Shown: positions 8,923 through 18,068, counted from the stretch's first letter. The stretch is 64,000 nucleotides of DNA from Propionibacteriaceae bacterium (GCA_027492545.1 JAPUEL010000042.1:1-64000); one strand, 5' to 3'. A program made the numbers and translations. The notes: generated by a model from the sequence alone, not told the origin.

Positions 8923-9786
8923 ATGCAGTTCACGCCGTTGGAAGGGCTCCGCGACCCCGCCGTCGTCATCGCCTTCTCCGGCTGGAACGACGCGGGCAAC
9001 GCGGCCAGTGACCTGATGCGGCACCTCATCGAGGCGTACCCGGGCTCCGACGCCGGCATCATCGACGACGAGCGCTACTACGACTTCCAACACACGCGAC
9101 CGCTGCTGCACCGGGCCGCGGACGGCCCCTGGGTGGAGTGGCCGGCGGTGCGCATCCGCATCGTGCACCACCCGGAGAGAGATCTCGTGGTGATGCTTGG
9201 CCCTGAGCCCAACCTGCTGTGGCGGAGCTTCGCCACCGAACTGATCGGCAGGATCAAGCAGATCGAGCCCGAGATCGTGCTGTTCCTGGGGGCCATGCTG
9301 AGCGACACGCCCCACTCGCGTCCGCTCCCGGTGGGCCTCTACACCTCGGACCCGGAGGTGGGCAGGCGCTTCAAGATGGAGAGCAGCGACTACACCGGGC
9401 CCACCGGAATGATCGGGGTGGCCGGCCAGCTGATGATCCACGAACGGATCCCGTCGGCCTCACTGTGGGTGTCGGTGCCGCACTACGTCTCCACTCCCCC
9501 CAACCCGAAGGCGCAGGACGCGCTGCTCACCGAGCTGGAGGGGGTGCTCAAGATCTCCGTGGACCACAAGGACATCCCCGAGGAGGCCGAGCGCTGGTCC
9601 ACCGCCGTGGATCAGCTGAGCCAGCAGGACCCGGACATCGCCGAGTACATCGAACAGCTCGAGGAGGCACGGGACCAGGAGGAGGTCCAGGAGGCCACGG
9701 GCGACACGATCGCGGCCGAGCTGGAGAAGTTCCTCCGCCGTCACATCGACGACGACGACGGCGGATCCGCCTCAGGCGGTCAGTGA
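8923..9786 (+). CDS. PAC2-family protein (proteasome assembly chaperone-like)
   Basis: 287 residues. The N-terminal ~200 residues carry PAC2 hallmarks: [19 protein letters not shown], then an [15 protein letters not shown] segment and the GPTGMIGV loop. The C-terminal tail is acidic and helical, ending in a run of aspartates. In eukaryotes PAC2 chaperones proteasome assembly; the role of actinobacterial members is unsettled. The gene diverges from metH with only about 35 bases between starts, and its 3' end overlaps rpe by seven bases on the opposite strand. A divergent metH-PAC2 pair is also found in Mycobacterium tuberculosis. No proteasome gene is in this window. Confidence 0.88.
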   Translation: MQFTPLEGLRDPAVVIAFSGWNDAGNAASDLMRHLIEAYPGSDAGIIDDERYYDFQHTRPLLHRAADGPWVEWPAVRIRIVHHPERDLVVMLGPEPNLLWRSFATELIGRIKQIEPEIVLFLGAMLSDTPHSRPLPVGLYTSDPEVGRRFKMESSDYTGPTGMIGVAGQLMIHERIPSASLWVSVPHYVSTPPNPKAQDALLTELEGVLKISVDHKDIPEEAERWSTAVDQLSQQDPDIAEYIEQLEEARDQEEVQEATGDTIAAELEKFLRRHIDDDDGGSASGGQ

Positions 9787-10433
9787 CCGCAGGCTGCCAC
9801 GGCAGCCTCGCGCAGTTCGCGCACCATGGCGTCAGGGTCCGGCGCGCTGTAGACCGCGGAACCGGCGACGAAGGTGTCCGCTCCCGCCTCGGCGCATCGG
9901 CCGATCGTCTCGGCGCTGACGCCACCGTCGACCTGCAGCCAGATCGGCCGATCCCCGATGAGCTCGCGGGTCCGACGGATCTTGGGCAGCACCAGATCCA
10001 GGAACTTCTGCCCACCGAATCCCGGCTCCACCGTCATCAGCAGCACCATGTCCACCTCGCCGAGGATGTCGGCGTACCCCTCGATCGGGGTCGCGGGCTT
10101 GAGCGCCATCGACGCACGGGCGCCGAGCCGGCGCAGCTCACGGGCCAAACGCACGGGCGCTCCAGCGGCCTCGATGTGGAAGGTGACCGACTCGGCCCCC
10201 GCCTCCGCGTACGCGGGGGCCCAGCGGTCCGGATCCTCGATCATGAGGTGGATGTCCAGCATCTGGCCGGTCACCTTGCGCAACGACTCCACCACAGGCA
10301 GGCCGAGGGTGAGGTTGGGCACGAAGTGGTTGTCCATGACGTCGACGTGGATCATGTCCGCGCCGGGGATCCGGCCGATCTCGGCGGCCAGGTTCGCGAA
10401 GTCGGCGTTGAGGATGCTGGGCGTGATGCGCAT
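9780..10433 (-). CDS. rpe: Ribulose-phosphate 3-epimerase
   Basis: 217 residues. Interconverts ribulose 5-phosphate and xylulose 5-phosphate in the pentose phosphate pathway. The TIM-barrel signature is complete: [14 protein letters not shown] at the N-terminus, [14 protein letters not shown], the [10 protein letters not shown] metal-site segment, [10 protein letters not shown] and [11 protein letters not shown]. The start ATG sits seven bases after a TAGACT box and has no ribosome site, so it looks leaderless. It follows rsmB by about 20 bases but appears to have its own promoter. Its 3' end overlaps the PAC2 gene on the other strand. Confidence 0.96.
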   Translation of the reverse strand: MRITPSILNADFANLAAEIGRIPGADMIHVDVMDNHFVPNLTLGLPVVESLRKVTGQMLDIHLMIEDPDRWAPAYAEAGAESVTFHIEAAGAPVRLARELRRLGARASMALKPATPIEGYADILGEVDMVLLMTVEPGFGGQKFLDLVLPKIRRTRELIGDRPIWLQVDGGVSAETIGRCAEAGADTFVAGSAVYSAPDPDAMVRELREAAVAACGH

Positions 10434-10440
10434 GCCCGAC

Positions 10441-10446
10441 AGTCTA
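10441..10446 (-). promoter_or_regulatory. -10 box of a leaderless rpe promoter
   Basis: TAGACT on the minus strand, seven bases before the rpe ATG, located in the short gap after rsmB. Confidence 0.45.
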
Positions 10447-10454
10447 TCCGCCGG

Positions 10455-11759
10455 TCAGCCGCGCAGGAGCGCGAGGTACATCGCGTCGGTGCCGTGCCGG
10501 TGGGGCCACAGCTGAACGTCATCGCCGAGCGCGCAGTCGGGCACCCCCGGCAGTGCGTCAGCCGCCCTGAGGCGGTGCACGTGGGGCCGTTCCCGCAGCA
10601 CGTCGTCGACCACCTCCACCGTCTCGGCGCGGTGCGGCGAACACGTGACGTAGGCCACCACGCCGCCGGGCACGACCGAGTCCAGCGCGTGCCGCAGGAG
10701 TGAGCGCTGGAGCTCCCCCAACGCCGACACGTCCGCGGGACCGCGTCGCCACCGCGACTCCGGGCGACGCCTGAGCGCCCCCAAGCCCGTGCAGGGGACG
10801 TCCACCATCACGCGGGCGAAGGAGCGCCCCCACGCGGGCGTGGTCCCGTCCGCCGCGATGGTGGCGTGACCGTCCGGGTAGGCGGCCAGCGACTGCCTCA
10901 CCAGACGGGCCCGGTGTTCCTGCGATTCCCCGGCGAGGAGCCAGGTGCCGGCCTCGCGGGCCAGGCCGGCCAGGAGCGCCGCCTTGCCGCCGGGGCCGGC
11001 GCACATGTCCAGCCAGGGCCCGGCGGGCGCCTCCGTGCGTGCCAGGGCCCACGCCACGAGCTGGGAGCCCTCGTCCTGCACGCCCGCCCGTCCCTCACGG
11101 ACCGCCGGTTGATCCGCCGGCGCGCCGGCGGCCACCGCCCCGAACGGGGAGAACGCCGTCGGCTGCGCATCCACCAGCTCCTCGCGGGTCGCGAGCCCGG
11201 GACGTACCACCAGGGTGGGCCGAGGGTTGACGTTGTTGGCCGCCAGAGCGTCCGCGAGCTCCTCGATCGGGAGGAGGTCGGCGTAGGCCTCGACGATCCA
11301 GCGGGGGTGGTGCCCCCTCACCGCGAGGGCGCCGATCGCGTCCTCGCCGGTGGCCAGCTGGTCCGTCCACTCGTCCATGGTCCGGGCCGCGACCTTGCGC
11401 AGAATGGCGTTGACCACGCCGGTGACCCGCTGGCCGACGGTGTCGCGGGCAAGGTCCACGGTGGCGCCCACCGCCGCATGCCGTTTGACCCCCATGGTCA
11501 GCAGCTGATGGGCCCCCAGTCGCAGGATGTCCACCACGGCCGGCTGGAGCGACGACAGCTGCCGACCGGCGGCCGCCTCGATGATCCTGTCGTAGGTGCC
11601 CATGAGGCGGCAGGTTCCGGCCACGAGCTCGGTCACCAGCCCCGAGTCGCGGGAGTTGAGGCCTGCGGTCGCGAGGCGCTTGGCCAGGGCGAGGTTGGCG
11701 TAGGCGCCCTCGCCGGTCACCTGGCGCAGCACGTCGAAGGCGAGCCGACGGGGGGTCAC
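10455..11759 (-). CDS. rsmB: 16S rRNA (cytosine-967-C5)-methyltransferase
   Basis: 434 residues. SAM-dependent m5C methylation of 16S rRNA. The N-terminal NusB-like RNA-binding domain covers about residues 1-140. The Rossmann methyltransferase follows, with DMCAGPGGKAALLA as SAM site, the PC motif in DVPCTGLGALRRRPESRWRR and the TC motif in YVTCSPHRAETV. Both catalytic cysteines are present. The start is a GTG overlapping the fmt stop by four bases (GTGA), so it is translationally coupled to fmt. The fmt-rsmB order is standard in bacteria. Confidence 0.95.
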   Translation of the reverse strand: MTPRRLAFDVLRQVTGEGAYANLALAKRLATAGLNSRDSGLVTELVAGTCRLMGTYDRIIEAAAGRQLSSLQPAVVDILRLGAHQLLTMGVKRHAAVGATVDLARDTVGQRVTGVVNAILRKVAARTMDEWTDQLATGEDAIGALAVRGHHPRWIVEAYADLLPIEELADALAANNVNPRPTLVVRPGLATREELVDAQPTAFSPFGAVAAGAPADQPAVREGRAGVQDEGSQLVAWALARTEAPAGPWLDMCAGPGGKAALLAGLAREAGTWLLAGESQEHRARLVRQSLAAYPDGHATIAADGTTPAWGRSFARVMVDVPCTGLGALRRRPESRWRRGPADVSALGELQRSLLRHALDSVVPGGVVAYVTCSPHRAETVEVVDDVLRERPHVHRLRAADALPGVPDCALGDDVQLWPHRHGTDAMYLALLRG

Positions 11760-12670
11760 GTGAGCACCGTCCCCGTCACGCCGCCGCGCGCCCAGTCCGC
11801 GGCCGGCATGCGCCGCTTCCCGGGGGCCTGCACCTCGAGCAGCTCCAGCGCGACCGTTCCGGTGCCCACGAACACCTGCCGGCGCGTGGCCGCGATCTCG
11901 CCCTGCGCGAGGACAGGCGCATCGGGGACGAGGGCCGCGCGGTAGATTTTGAACCGCTCTCCCCCGAGCTCACACCATGCCCCCGGATCGGGCGAGCATC
12001 CGAGGATGAGGCGTCGCAGCTCGTGCGCGGGCCGTGACCAGTCGAGGCGTGCCTCGTCGACGGTGATCTTAGGGGCGATCGTCACCCCGTCGGTGAGCTG
12101 CGGGGTGGGCGCGAGGCCGGCCTGTACCAGGTCCATGGCGGTCACCAACTGACGGGCGCCGGACTCGGCCAGGAGGTCCAGGACCTCCCCCGCCGTCGCG
12201 TCCGGCATCGGGATGGACTCCATGAGGTACACGTCGCCGGCGTCGAGGGCCCTGACGATCTTGAAGCACGCCGTGCCGATCTCCCGGTCACCGGCCATGA
12301 TGGCCCGTTGCACGGGCGCCGCGCCGCGCCACCGCGGCAGGAGGGAGAAGTGCAGGTTGACCCAGCCGTGGGCGGGAATGTCGAGGGCCGACTGGGGCAG
12401 CAGCGCCCCGTATGCCACCACCGCGCAGGCGTCCGGGCCGATCTCTCGCAGGCGGGCCTGGAAGCCGGGATCCCGGGGGTGATCCGGCTTGAGCACCTCG
12501 ATCCCCAGCTCCGCCGCCCGGGAGGCCACCGGCGACGGGGTCAGCCTCCGCCCACGGCCCGCCGGGGCATCGGGCCGGGTCACCACGGCCACCACCTCAT
12601 GGTCCGATGCCACCAACGCCTCCAGTGAGGGGACCGCCACCTGCGGGGTCCCCGCGAACACGAGCCTCAT
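11756..12670 (-). CDS. fmt: Methionyl-tRNA formyltransferase
   Basis: 304 residues. Formylates initiator Met-tRNA using 10-formyl-tetrahydrofolate. The catalytic core shows NLHFSLLPRWRGAAPVQRAI with the essential Asn and His, then the C-terminal tRNA-binding barrel domain. The ATG overlaps the priA stop by four bases and the gene's own stop overlaps rsmB by four, so it sits mid-operon in metK-priA-fmt-rsmB. No peptide deformylase gene is present in the window. Confidence 0.96.
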   Translation of the reverse strand: MRLVFAGTPQVAVPSLEALVASDHEVVAVVTRPDAPAGRGRRLTPSPVASRAAELGIEVLKPDHPRDPGFQARLREIGPDACAVVAYGALLPQSALDIPAHGWVNLHFSLLPRWRGAAPVQRAIMAGDREIGTACFKIVRALDAGDVYLMESIPMPDATAGEVLDLLAESGARQLVTAMDLVQAGLAPTPQLTDGVTIAPKITVDEARLDWSRPAHELRRLILGCSPDPGAWCELGGERFKIYRAALVPDAPVLAQGEIAATRRQVFVGTGTVALELLEVQAPGKRRMPAADWARGGVTGTVLT

Positions 12671-14601
12671 CTGTCCTCCAATGCCTCAGGGTCGACGTGA
12701 ATGCTGAGCGAACCGCGCTCCTTGCGGGCCGAGCGGATGGCTGCGGCGCTCTTGACGCGGGAGGTGAGGTCCTTGGCCCTTTCGACGGGCACCCGCAGCA
12801 GCGCGGCCCACCTGTCGGGTCCCACCTCGGTGGGGCCGAGCACCTCGACACCCTCCCACTCGTCATTGTCGAGGAAGTCACGCACCCCGTCCGGTTCGCC
12901 GACGATGCGGGCGAGCTTGACCGCCGGGCTCAGGCCGGCGTCGGCGCGATCGGCGAGCTCTCGCGACGCGAAGCCGGCGACGTCTGCGCGGACCAGAGCC
13001 TGGACGGCCGGGTGGGGCGAGGGTCCCACGATGAGCACCGAGCCGCCCTCGCGCGGACCGCGCGCCAGCGCGGCCGCCGTGGCCCAGCGCCTGACCGATT
13101 CCTCCGCGGCCCGGAGATCCGCGCGGCCGAGAGAGACCTCCGCGTCCAGGATCAGCACCCCCGCGTACCCCGTGGGCGCGACGGGCTCCGCGCCCGGGGT
13201 CGCCACCACGATGGCGGGCTCGTCGGGGGCCCCGTCGCGGATCCGGTCCGCGGAGCTGTTGAGGGCCAGCACTCCGGGAAATGCCTTGGCCAGCTCCTCA
13301 GCCGTGCGTGCCGCGCCGGGCAGCGGGGTGCGCAGCGCGCCGGTGTGGCAGTGGGGGCAGGACCAGCGCACGGGGGTGTGCCCGCACAGCGCACACTCCG
13401 GGACGCCGCGCTGACGCTCCCTCATCGGCCCCCCGCACTTGGGGCACACGGCCCGGTTGAGGCAGCGTGCGCAGCTCAGTGCCCCCGAGAACCCGCTCAT
13501 GGGGACCTGCACCAGTACGGGTCCCTGGGCCAGGTGGTCACGCAGGAATCTGAACGCCACCGACGGGATCCGCAGCTGGGCGGCGCTCGGGTCACGCTCG
13601 CGGTCCACCTCTCCGACGGCGCGCACGGGGGTGGAGACCAGCCGCGCCTGCGTCGGTGTCAGGGACAGGTCCCGCAGCCAGCCGCGCTCGACGAGGGCCT
13701 GCGCGTCGGTGCTGCGTCCGTGGCCGGCCAGGATCAGCGCTGCCCCCTGCCGCGCCGCACGGAGGACGGCGACGGCCCTCGTGTGGGGGTGAGGTGCGCG
13801 CAACTCCGCGTGGGCGTCGTGCCCGTCGTCGACGACGACCACGAGCCCGAGGTCCTGCAGCGGTGCGTAGACGGCGCTGCGCGTGCCGACCATGATGCGC
13901 GCCTCGCCCCGCGACGCTGCCAGGTAGGCGCGGTAGCGGGAGGACCGGCCGGCCTCGGCGGCGAGCACGCCCACCGCCCCATGCCCGAACACGCCCTTGA
14001 AGCGGGCGGCCGTCACCGCGAGCTCACGCATGGTGGGGACGACGACGACGGCGGAGCGGCCCGAACGCACCGTGGCGTCGACCGCCTCGATCACGCCCCC
14101 GATGAGGTCCCCCGGCCCGCCGAAGACCGCCGCGGCCTGCCAGAGGACCCGGGGTGCCTGTCCGGCGGCCAGGGCGTCGAGCAGGGCCGGGCCGTCCGGG
14201 TACGCGGGCAGCACGGCGGCCGCCGCAAGCGGACGCGGCTGCGGCCACTCGCGCTGAGGCGCCTTCTCGGTGGCCGCGTGGCGCGGCGGGATGGCGAGCC
14301 TGGCGACGTCCGGCCACGTTCCGGCGTAGTGGTCCGCGACCGCCCGGATCAGGGCGTGGACGGCCGGGGTCACGATGGGCTCGGACGACACGACCTTGGC
14401 GATGCGGGCCAGGGACGCCAGCTCGGACGCGGCGGCCAGTTCGATGAGCCACCCGTCCCGCATGGTCCCCGCGAACGGGACCTTGACGCGGGCCCCGGGC
14501 ACCGCGGCCTCCGCCAGCGACTCGGGCACCTCGTAGTCGAACAACCGGTCCAGATGGGCCAGCGGCACGTCGACGGCGACCCGCGCCACCCGCGGGGACA
14601 C
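12667..14601 (-). CDS. priA: Probable replication restart protein PriA, helicase-deficient type
   Basis: About 644 residues. The N-terminal DNA-binding domain (VAVDVPLAHLDRLFDYEVP) and the zinc cysteines (CARC, CPKC, CALC, CPHC) mark it as PriA. The helicase core is degenerate. Where Walker A should read GxTGSGKT it has GGPGDLIGG (about 161-169). The DEEH box is replaced by VVVDDGHDAH (about 255-264). Loss of helicase motifs is known for actinobacterial PriA, so this is a lineage trait, not decay. The start is the GTG two bases after the metK stop, with AAGG eight bases upstream; the open frame continues further 5' inside metK. Confidence 0.9.
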   Translation of the reverse strand: MSPRVARVAVDVPLAHLDRLFDYEVPESLAEAAVPGARVKVPFAGTMRDGWLIELAAASELASLARIAKVVSSEPIVTPAVHALIRAVADHYAGTWPDVARLAIPPRHAATEKAPQREWPQPRPLAAAAVLPAYPDGPALLDALAAGQAPRVLWQAAAVFGGPGDLIGGVIEAVDATVRSGRSAVVVVPTMRELAVTAARFKGVFGHGAVGVLAAEAGRSSRYRAYLAASRGEARIMVGTRSAVYAPLQDLGLVVVVDDGHDAHAELRAPHPHTRAVAVLRAARQGAALILAGHGRSTDAQALVERGWLRDLSLTPTQARLVSTPVRAVGEVDRERDPSAAQLRIPSVAFRFLRDHLAQGPVLVQVPMSGFSGALSCARCLNRAVCPKCGGPMRERQRGVPECALCGHTPVRWSCPHCHTGALRTPLPGAARTAEELAKAFPGVLALNSSADRIRDGAPDEPAIVVATPGAEPVAPTGYAGVLILDAEVSLGRADLRAAEESVRRWATAAALARGPREGGSVLIVGPSPHPAVQALVRADVAGFASRELADRADAGLSPAVKLARIVGEPDGVRDFLDNDEWEGVEVLGPTEVGPDRWAALLRVPVERAKDLTSRVKSAAAIRSARKERGSLSIHVDPEALEDR

Positions 14602-14603
14602 GG

Positions 14604-15791
14604 TCAGCCCTTGACGGCGGCGGCCAACGCCTCGGCCCGGTCCGTGCGCTCCCACGTGGCGTTGGGGAGCTCACGGCCGAAGTGGCCGTAGACCGTGAAG
14701 TCGCTGTAGATGGGGCGGAGGAGCTCGAGGTCCCGCACGATGGCGCCGGGGCGCAGGTCGAAGGTGGCCAGGACCGCGTCGCGGATCCGATCCTCCGGGA
14801 CCTCGGCGGTGCCGAAGGTGTCCAGGTAGAAGCCGACGGGGTGGGCCGCGCCGATGGCGTAGGCCACCTGGACCTCGCACCGGTCCGCGAGGCCCGCGGC
14901 CACCACGTTCTTGGCCACCCACCGCATCGCGTACGCCGCAGACCGATCCACCTTGGACGGGTCCTTGCCAGAGAACGCTCCGCCACCGTGGCGGGCCATG
15001 CCGCCGTAGGTGTCGACGATGATCTTGCGGCCCGTGAGCCCGGCGTCACCCATGGGGCCGCCGATGACGAACTTGCCGGTGGGGTTGACCAGCACCCGCC
15101 GTGGCGCGTGGAAGCCGTAGCGCTCGAGCACCGGCTCGATCACCTCGCGCTGGATCTCCGGCTGGATGCGGTCCAGGCCCACATCGCCACTGTGCTGGGA
15201 CGAGACCACCACGGTGTCGATGCCGACGGGCCGGCCGTCGTCGCCGTACTCGACGGTGACCTGCGTCTTGCCGTCCGGCCGCAGGTAGTCCAGGGCGCCG
15301 GTCTTGCGGACCTCGGTGAGCCGCTCCGCGAGGCGGTGGGCCAGATCGATCGGCAGCGGCATGAGGGTGGGCGTCTCGGTGCAGGCGAAGCCGAACATCA
15401 GACCCTGATCGCCCGCGCCCTGATGGCTGAGCGCGTCGTCCTCGCCGCCCGTGCGGTGCTCATACGCGTCGTCGACGCCCTGGGCGATGTCGGGCGACTG
15501 CGCGCCGATGGCGACAGAGACGCCGCAGGAGGCGCCGTCGAACCCCTTGCGCGACGAGTCGTAGCCGATGTCGAGGATCCGCTGCCGGGCGAGCCCCGCG
15601 ACATCGACGTAGCCGGTGGTCGACACCTCGCCGGCCATGACCACCAGACCGGTGGTGACGAGGGTCTCGACGGCGACCCTCGCGCCGGGATCCTGCTCGA
15701 GCAGCGCGTCGAGCACGGCGTCGGAGATGGAGTCCGCGATCTTGTCGGGGTGACCCTCGGTGACGGATTCGGACGTGAACAGACGGCTCAT
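14604..15791 (-). CDS. metK: S-adenosylmethionine synthetase
   Basis: 395 residues. Makes SAM from ATP and methionine. Seen: [10 protein letters not shown] (8-17) for ATP/metal binding, [12 protein letters not shown] in the middle and [19 protein letters not shown] for the phosphate loop. The ATG start has AGGAG seven bases upstream. A 91-base leader between rpoZ and metK carries two similar hairpins, described separately. In many actinobacteria coaBC lies between rpoZ and metK; it is absent here. It heads the metK-priA-fmt-rsmB unit and feeds the SAM-dependent methyltransferases nearby (rsmB, trmI, MetH reactivation). Confidence 0.97.
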   Translation of the reverse strand: MSRLFTSESVTEGHPDKIADSISDAVLDALLEQDPGARVAVETLVTTGLVVMAGEVSTTGYVDVAGLARQRILDIGYDSSRKGFDGASCGVSVAIGAQSPDIAQGVDDAYEHRTGGEDDALSHQGAGDQGLMFGFACTETPTLMPLPIDLAHRLAERLTEVRKTGALDYLRPDGKTQVTVEYGDDGRPVGIDTVVVSSQHSGDVGLDRIQPEIQREVIEPVLERYGFHAPRRVLVNPTGKFVIGGPMGDAGLTGRKIIVDTYGGMARHGGGAFSGKDPSKVDRSAAYAMRWVAKNVVAAGLADRCEVQVAYAIGAAHPVGFYLDTFGTAEVPEDRIRDAVLATFDLRPGAIVRDLELLRPIYSDFTVYGHFGRELPNATWERTDRAEALAAAVKG

Positions 15792-15798
15792 GCGAGCA

Positions 15799-15803
15799 CT
15801 CCT
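15799..15803 (-). promoter_or_regulatory. metK ribosome binding site next to a leader hairpin
   Basis: AGGAG on the minus strand, seven bases before the ATG. The proximal leader hairpin ends only three bases upstream, so a change in its folding could alter ribosome access. Confidence 0.6.
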
Positions 15804-15806
15804 AGC

Positions 15807-15855
15807 GCGGCGACAAGCCGCATCGTGGGGTTGACATCGGCGGCAACAAGCCGCC
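15807..15855 (-). promoter_or_regulatory. Twin hairpins in the metK leader
   Basis: On the minus strand the leader contains GGCGGC-TTGTT-GCCGCC (15839-15855) and, about 17 bases on, GCGGC-TTGTC-GCCGC (15807-15821). Both are perfect stems with near-identical five-base loops. The second abuts the ribosome site. A transcriptional or translational control element for metK is plausible; it does not look like a complete known SAM riboswitch, being too short. Confidence 0.45.
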
Positions 15856-15882
15856 CCCTCTTCAGCCCTGTCGGGCGCCCGG

Positions 15883-16233
15883 TCAGGAGGCCTGGTTGGG
15901 GTCCTGCGGCGTTTCGGCGAACGGGTCGACGAACGAGAACGCCGGGTCCGCCTCTGCGGTGCGCTCGGCGGCCTCCTGCTCGGGGTCGATCTGGGTGTAC
16001 TGCAGCATGCCCTCGTTCATCTCGCGCAGCGCGATGGAGAGCGGCTTCTCCTCGGGGGCGGCGGCCACCATGGGGCCGACGTTCTCCAGAAGGCCTTCCC
16101 CGAGCTGCGAGTAGTAGGCGTTGATCTGCCGCGCGCGCTTGGCCGCGAACAGCACCAGGCGGTACTTGGAGTCGATGTTCTCCAGCAAGGAGTCGATCGG
16201 CGGGTACGTGATGCCTTCTGGCTGAGTGTTCAA
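15883..16233 (-). CDS. rpoZ: DNA-directed RNA polymerase omega subunit
   Basis: 116 residues. Helps fold and assemble the beta' subunit. It matches actinobacterial omega: [31 protein letters not shown], then an ENVGP segment and [13 protein letters not shown]. The C-terminal ~35 residues are acidic and probably disordered, as is common in this phylum. It lies 28 bases after gmk and shares its transcript. RpoZ contributes to ppGpp binding in some bacteria, but not clearly in actinobacteria. Confidence 0.95.
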   Translation of the reverse strand: MNTQPEGITYPPIDSLLENIDSKYRLVLFAAKRARQINAYYSQLGEGLLENVGPMVAAAPEEKPLSIALREMNEGMLQYTQIDPEQEAAERTAEADPAFSFVDPFAETPQDPNQAS

Positions 16234-16261
16234 GATGATCCTTCTCGAGAGTCCGGCCTGA

Positions 16262-16819
16262 TCACAGGCCCATCAAGCTTACCAAAGCATCGACCGTTTC
16301 CTCGATCCGGCGATTCTCGACGACGAAATCCGCCTCGGCCTGCGCCTCGAGCTCCAGGCGGGCGGTGCTCAGCCGTCGTTCCTGGGCCGCCTCGTCCTCT
16401 GTCCCCCGGCCGCGGAGGCGCGCCACCAGTTCGTCCCAGGTGGGAGGGGCCAGGAAGACGATCCGGGCCGAAGGCAGGTTCCGCTTGACCTGCCTGGCTC
16501 CCTGAAGATCGATCTCCAGCACGACCGGGCGGCCGGCTGCCACGGCCTCGACGACGGGCGTGCGGGGGGTGCCGTAGTAGTGGGTGCCGTGCACCACGGC
16601 CCACTCCAGCAGCTCCCCCTGTTCGATCATCCGTCGGAACTCGTCGACGTCGACGAAGTGGTAGCTGACGCCGTCGACCTCGCCGACACGCGGAGGCCTC
16701 GTGGTCAGCGATACCGAGTAGAAGAGCTCGGGGTGCAGCTCGCGCAGCCGGGCACACACGGTGCCCTTCCCGACCGCGCTGGGGCCGGAGATCACCCAGA
16801 CATCCACAGAGGCGCTCAC
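16262..16819 (-). CDS. gmk: Guanylate kinase
   Basis: 185 residues. Converts GMP to GDP with ATP. The P-loop GPSAVGKGT is at 12-20, followed by the GMP-binding region around [22 protein letters not shown] and the lid region with [10 protein letters not shown]. Length is normal. It lies 26 bases after mihF and 28 before rpoZ, in the classic actinobacterial mihF-gmk-rpoZ order. An alternative-frame reading in the same interval is a shadow. Confidence 0.96.
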   Translation of the reverse strand: MSASVDVWVISGPSAVGKGTVCARLRELHPELFYSVSLTTRPPRVGEVDGVSYHFVDVDEFRRMIEQGELLEWAVVHGTHYYGTPRTPVVEAVAAGRPVVLEIDLQGARQVKRNLPSARIVFLAPPTWDELVARLRGRGTEDEAAQERRLSTARLELEAQAEADFVVENRRIEETVDALVSLMGL

Positions 16820-16845
16820 CCGGCCGAGCTTAGGGGACCCGGGCG

Positions 16846-17157
16846 CTACTTGAACAACTCGTTGAGGCGGTCCACCTGGTGCCGGCCGAGGCCGCGGATG
16901 CGCCGGTTGGGGGCGATCTGCAGGTTCTCCATGATTTCCGAGGCCCGGGTGATTCCGACGCGCGGCATCGCGCGGAGGAGGTCGACCACCTTGATGCGCG
17001 ACAGCGTGTCATCGCCGACGGCCTTGTTCAGCGCATCGGTGAACGACACCGCACCGCTCTTCACCTGCTCCTTGAGTTCGGCCCTCGCACGCCGTGCCTG
17101 GGTGGCCGCCTCGCGGGCGGCTTCGAGCTGAGCACTGCTCAATTGAGGAATCGCCAT
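16846..17157 (-). CDS. mihF: Actinobacterial integration host factor
   Basis: 103 residues. A small nucleoid-associated DNA-binding protein first known as the host factor for mycobacteriophage L5 integration; it is unrelated in fold to E. coli IHF. The N-terminal helix is rich in Ala, Arg and Glu. A helix-two-turn-helix region follows, with the signatures DTLSRIKVVDLLRAMPRVG and RRIRGLGRHQVDRL. The ATG has an AAGGGGA ribosome site. It stands between pyrF and gmk, as in mycobacteria. Confidence 0.95.
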   Translation of the reverse strand: MAIPQLSSAQLEAAREAATQARRARAELKEQVKSGAVSFTDALNKAVGDDTLSRIKVVDLLRAMPRVGITRASEIMENLQIAPNRRIRGLGRHQVDRLNELFK

Positions 17158-17258
17158 CGGAAGTCCCCTTCGCGAAATATGTCCTAGACAACCCCAAGTG
17201 GGGCCCTGCGTGAAATGTACCGCGCCAGCCCCCGGCGCGGATCGAAATGGGCGACGAA
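17158..17258. other. pyrF-mihF intergenic region
   Basis: 101 bases between the pyrF stop and the mihF start, both on the minus strand. It contains one strong hairpin (listed separately) near pyrF and then a relatively AT-rich stretch before mihF (TACATT and CATATT boxes). It probably holds the mihF promoter, but I cannot pick one box with confidence. Confidence 0.5.
17220..17240 (-). terminator. Hairpin downstream of pyrF
   Basis: Perfect 7-bp stem CCGCGCC / GGCGCGG around a 7-base loop, 18 bases after the pyrF stop. No T-run follows, which is common for high-GC terminators. It may end the efp-to-pyrF transcript. Confidence 0.45.
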
Positions 17259-18068
17259 TCAGCCGAGGGCGGCGGTCGATGCCAGGAGGGAATCGAGCCT
17301 GCCTGACAAGGCCGACCGGCCCCCACCGATCACCTCACGGCTGGCCGTGGGTAGCACGTGGCGCACGGCCGCCCCGAACGTGGCGCGCAGCCCTTCGATG
17401 GTTCCGCCCTGCGCGCCGATCCCGGGGACCAGGATGGAGGCATTGAAGGCGTCGAGCCGGCAGCCGAGGTCGTCGTGGGTTCCCCCCACCACCAGACCCA
17501 CGGCGTGGTCGGCGGTCTCGTTGAGGGCGGCGACGGTGTCGACCACATGCTGGGCCACGCTCGCGTCCCCGCTCTGCGCGAGCTGGATGGGCGCGCCCTC
17601 CGGGTTGGACGTCCGGGCGAGCACGTAGAGACCGTGTCCGCCGGCGACAGCGGCGTCGATCGCCGGCTGCAGAGCCCCGACCCCGAGGTAAGGGCTGAGG
17701 GTGATGGCATCGGCCCTGGTTGGGGCCGCATCGCCGAGGAAGGCGGCGGCGTAACCGGCCATCGAGGATCCGATGTCACCGCGCTTGACGTCCAGGATGC
17801 TCAGCGCTCCTGCAGAGCGGATGTCGGCCAGGACGCTCTCCAGCACGGCCACGCCGCGGGAACCGAACGCCTCGAAGAAGGCCGACTGGGGCTTGAACAC
17901 CGCCACCCTCTCCCCCAACGCCTCGACGATGCCACGCGCGCAGCGCTCCAGCCCTGACAGATCCTGGGGCACCCCCCAGGCGTCGAGGACGCGGGGCATC
18001 GGGTCGATGCCCACACACAGGCGGCCGCGCTCCGCCGTCAACGCCGCCAGCCGGGACGCATACGTCAT
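17259..18068 (-). CDS. pyrF: Orotidine 5'-phosphate decarboxylase, type 2
   Basis: 269 residues. Last step of UMP synthesis. It belongs to the type-2 (mycobacterial/myxococcal) group: CVGIDPMPRVLDAWG near the N-terminus, FKPQSAFFEAFGSRG, and the catalytic DVKRGDIGSSM with the Asp-Lys-Asp array. The start is the ATG overlapping the pyrD stop by four bases; the open frame reading further upstream is inside pyrD. It is the last gene of the carA-carB-pyrD-pyrF run. Confidence 0.95.
   Translation of the reverse strand: MTYASRLAALTAERGRLCVGIDPMPRVLDAWGVPQDLSGLERCARGIVEALGERVAVFKPQSAFFEAFGSRGVAVLESVLADIRSAGALSILDVKRGDIGSSMAGYAAAFLGDAAPTRADAITLSPYLGVGALQPAIDAAVAGGHGLYVLARTSNPEGAPIQLAQSGDASVAQHVVDTVAALNETADHAVGLVVGGTHDDLGCRLDAFNASILVPGIGAQGGTIEGLRATFGAAVRHVLPTASREVIGGGRSALSGRLDSLLASTAALG

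Noticed and set aside
15792..15882. A known SAM riboswitch before metK
   Set aside because: The leader is only 91 bases and shows two simple hairpins, not the multi-branched core of the SAM-I, SAM-II or SAM-IV classes.
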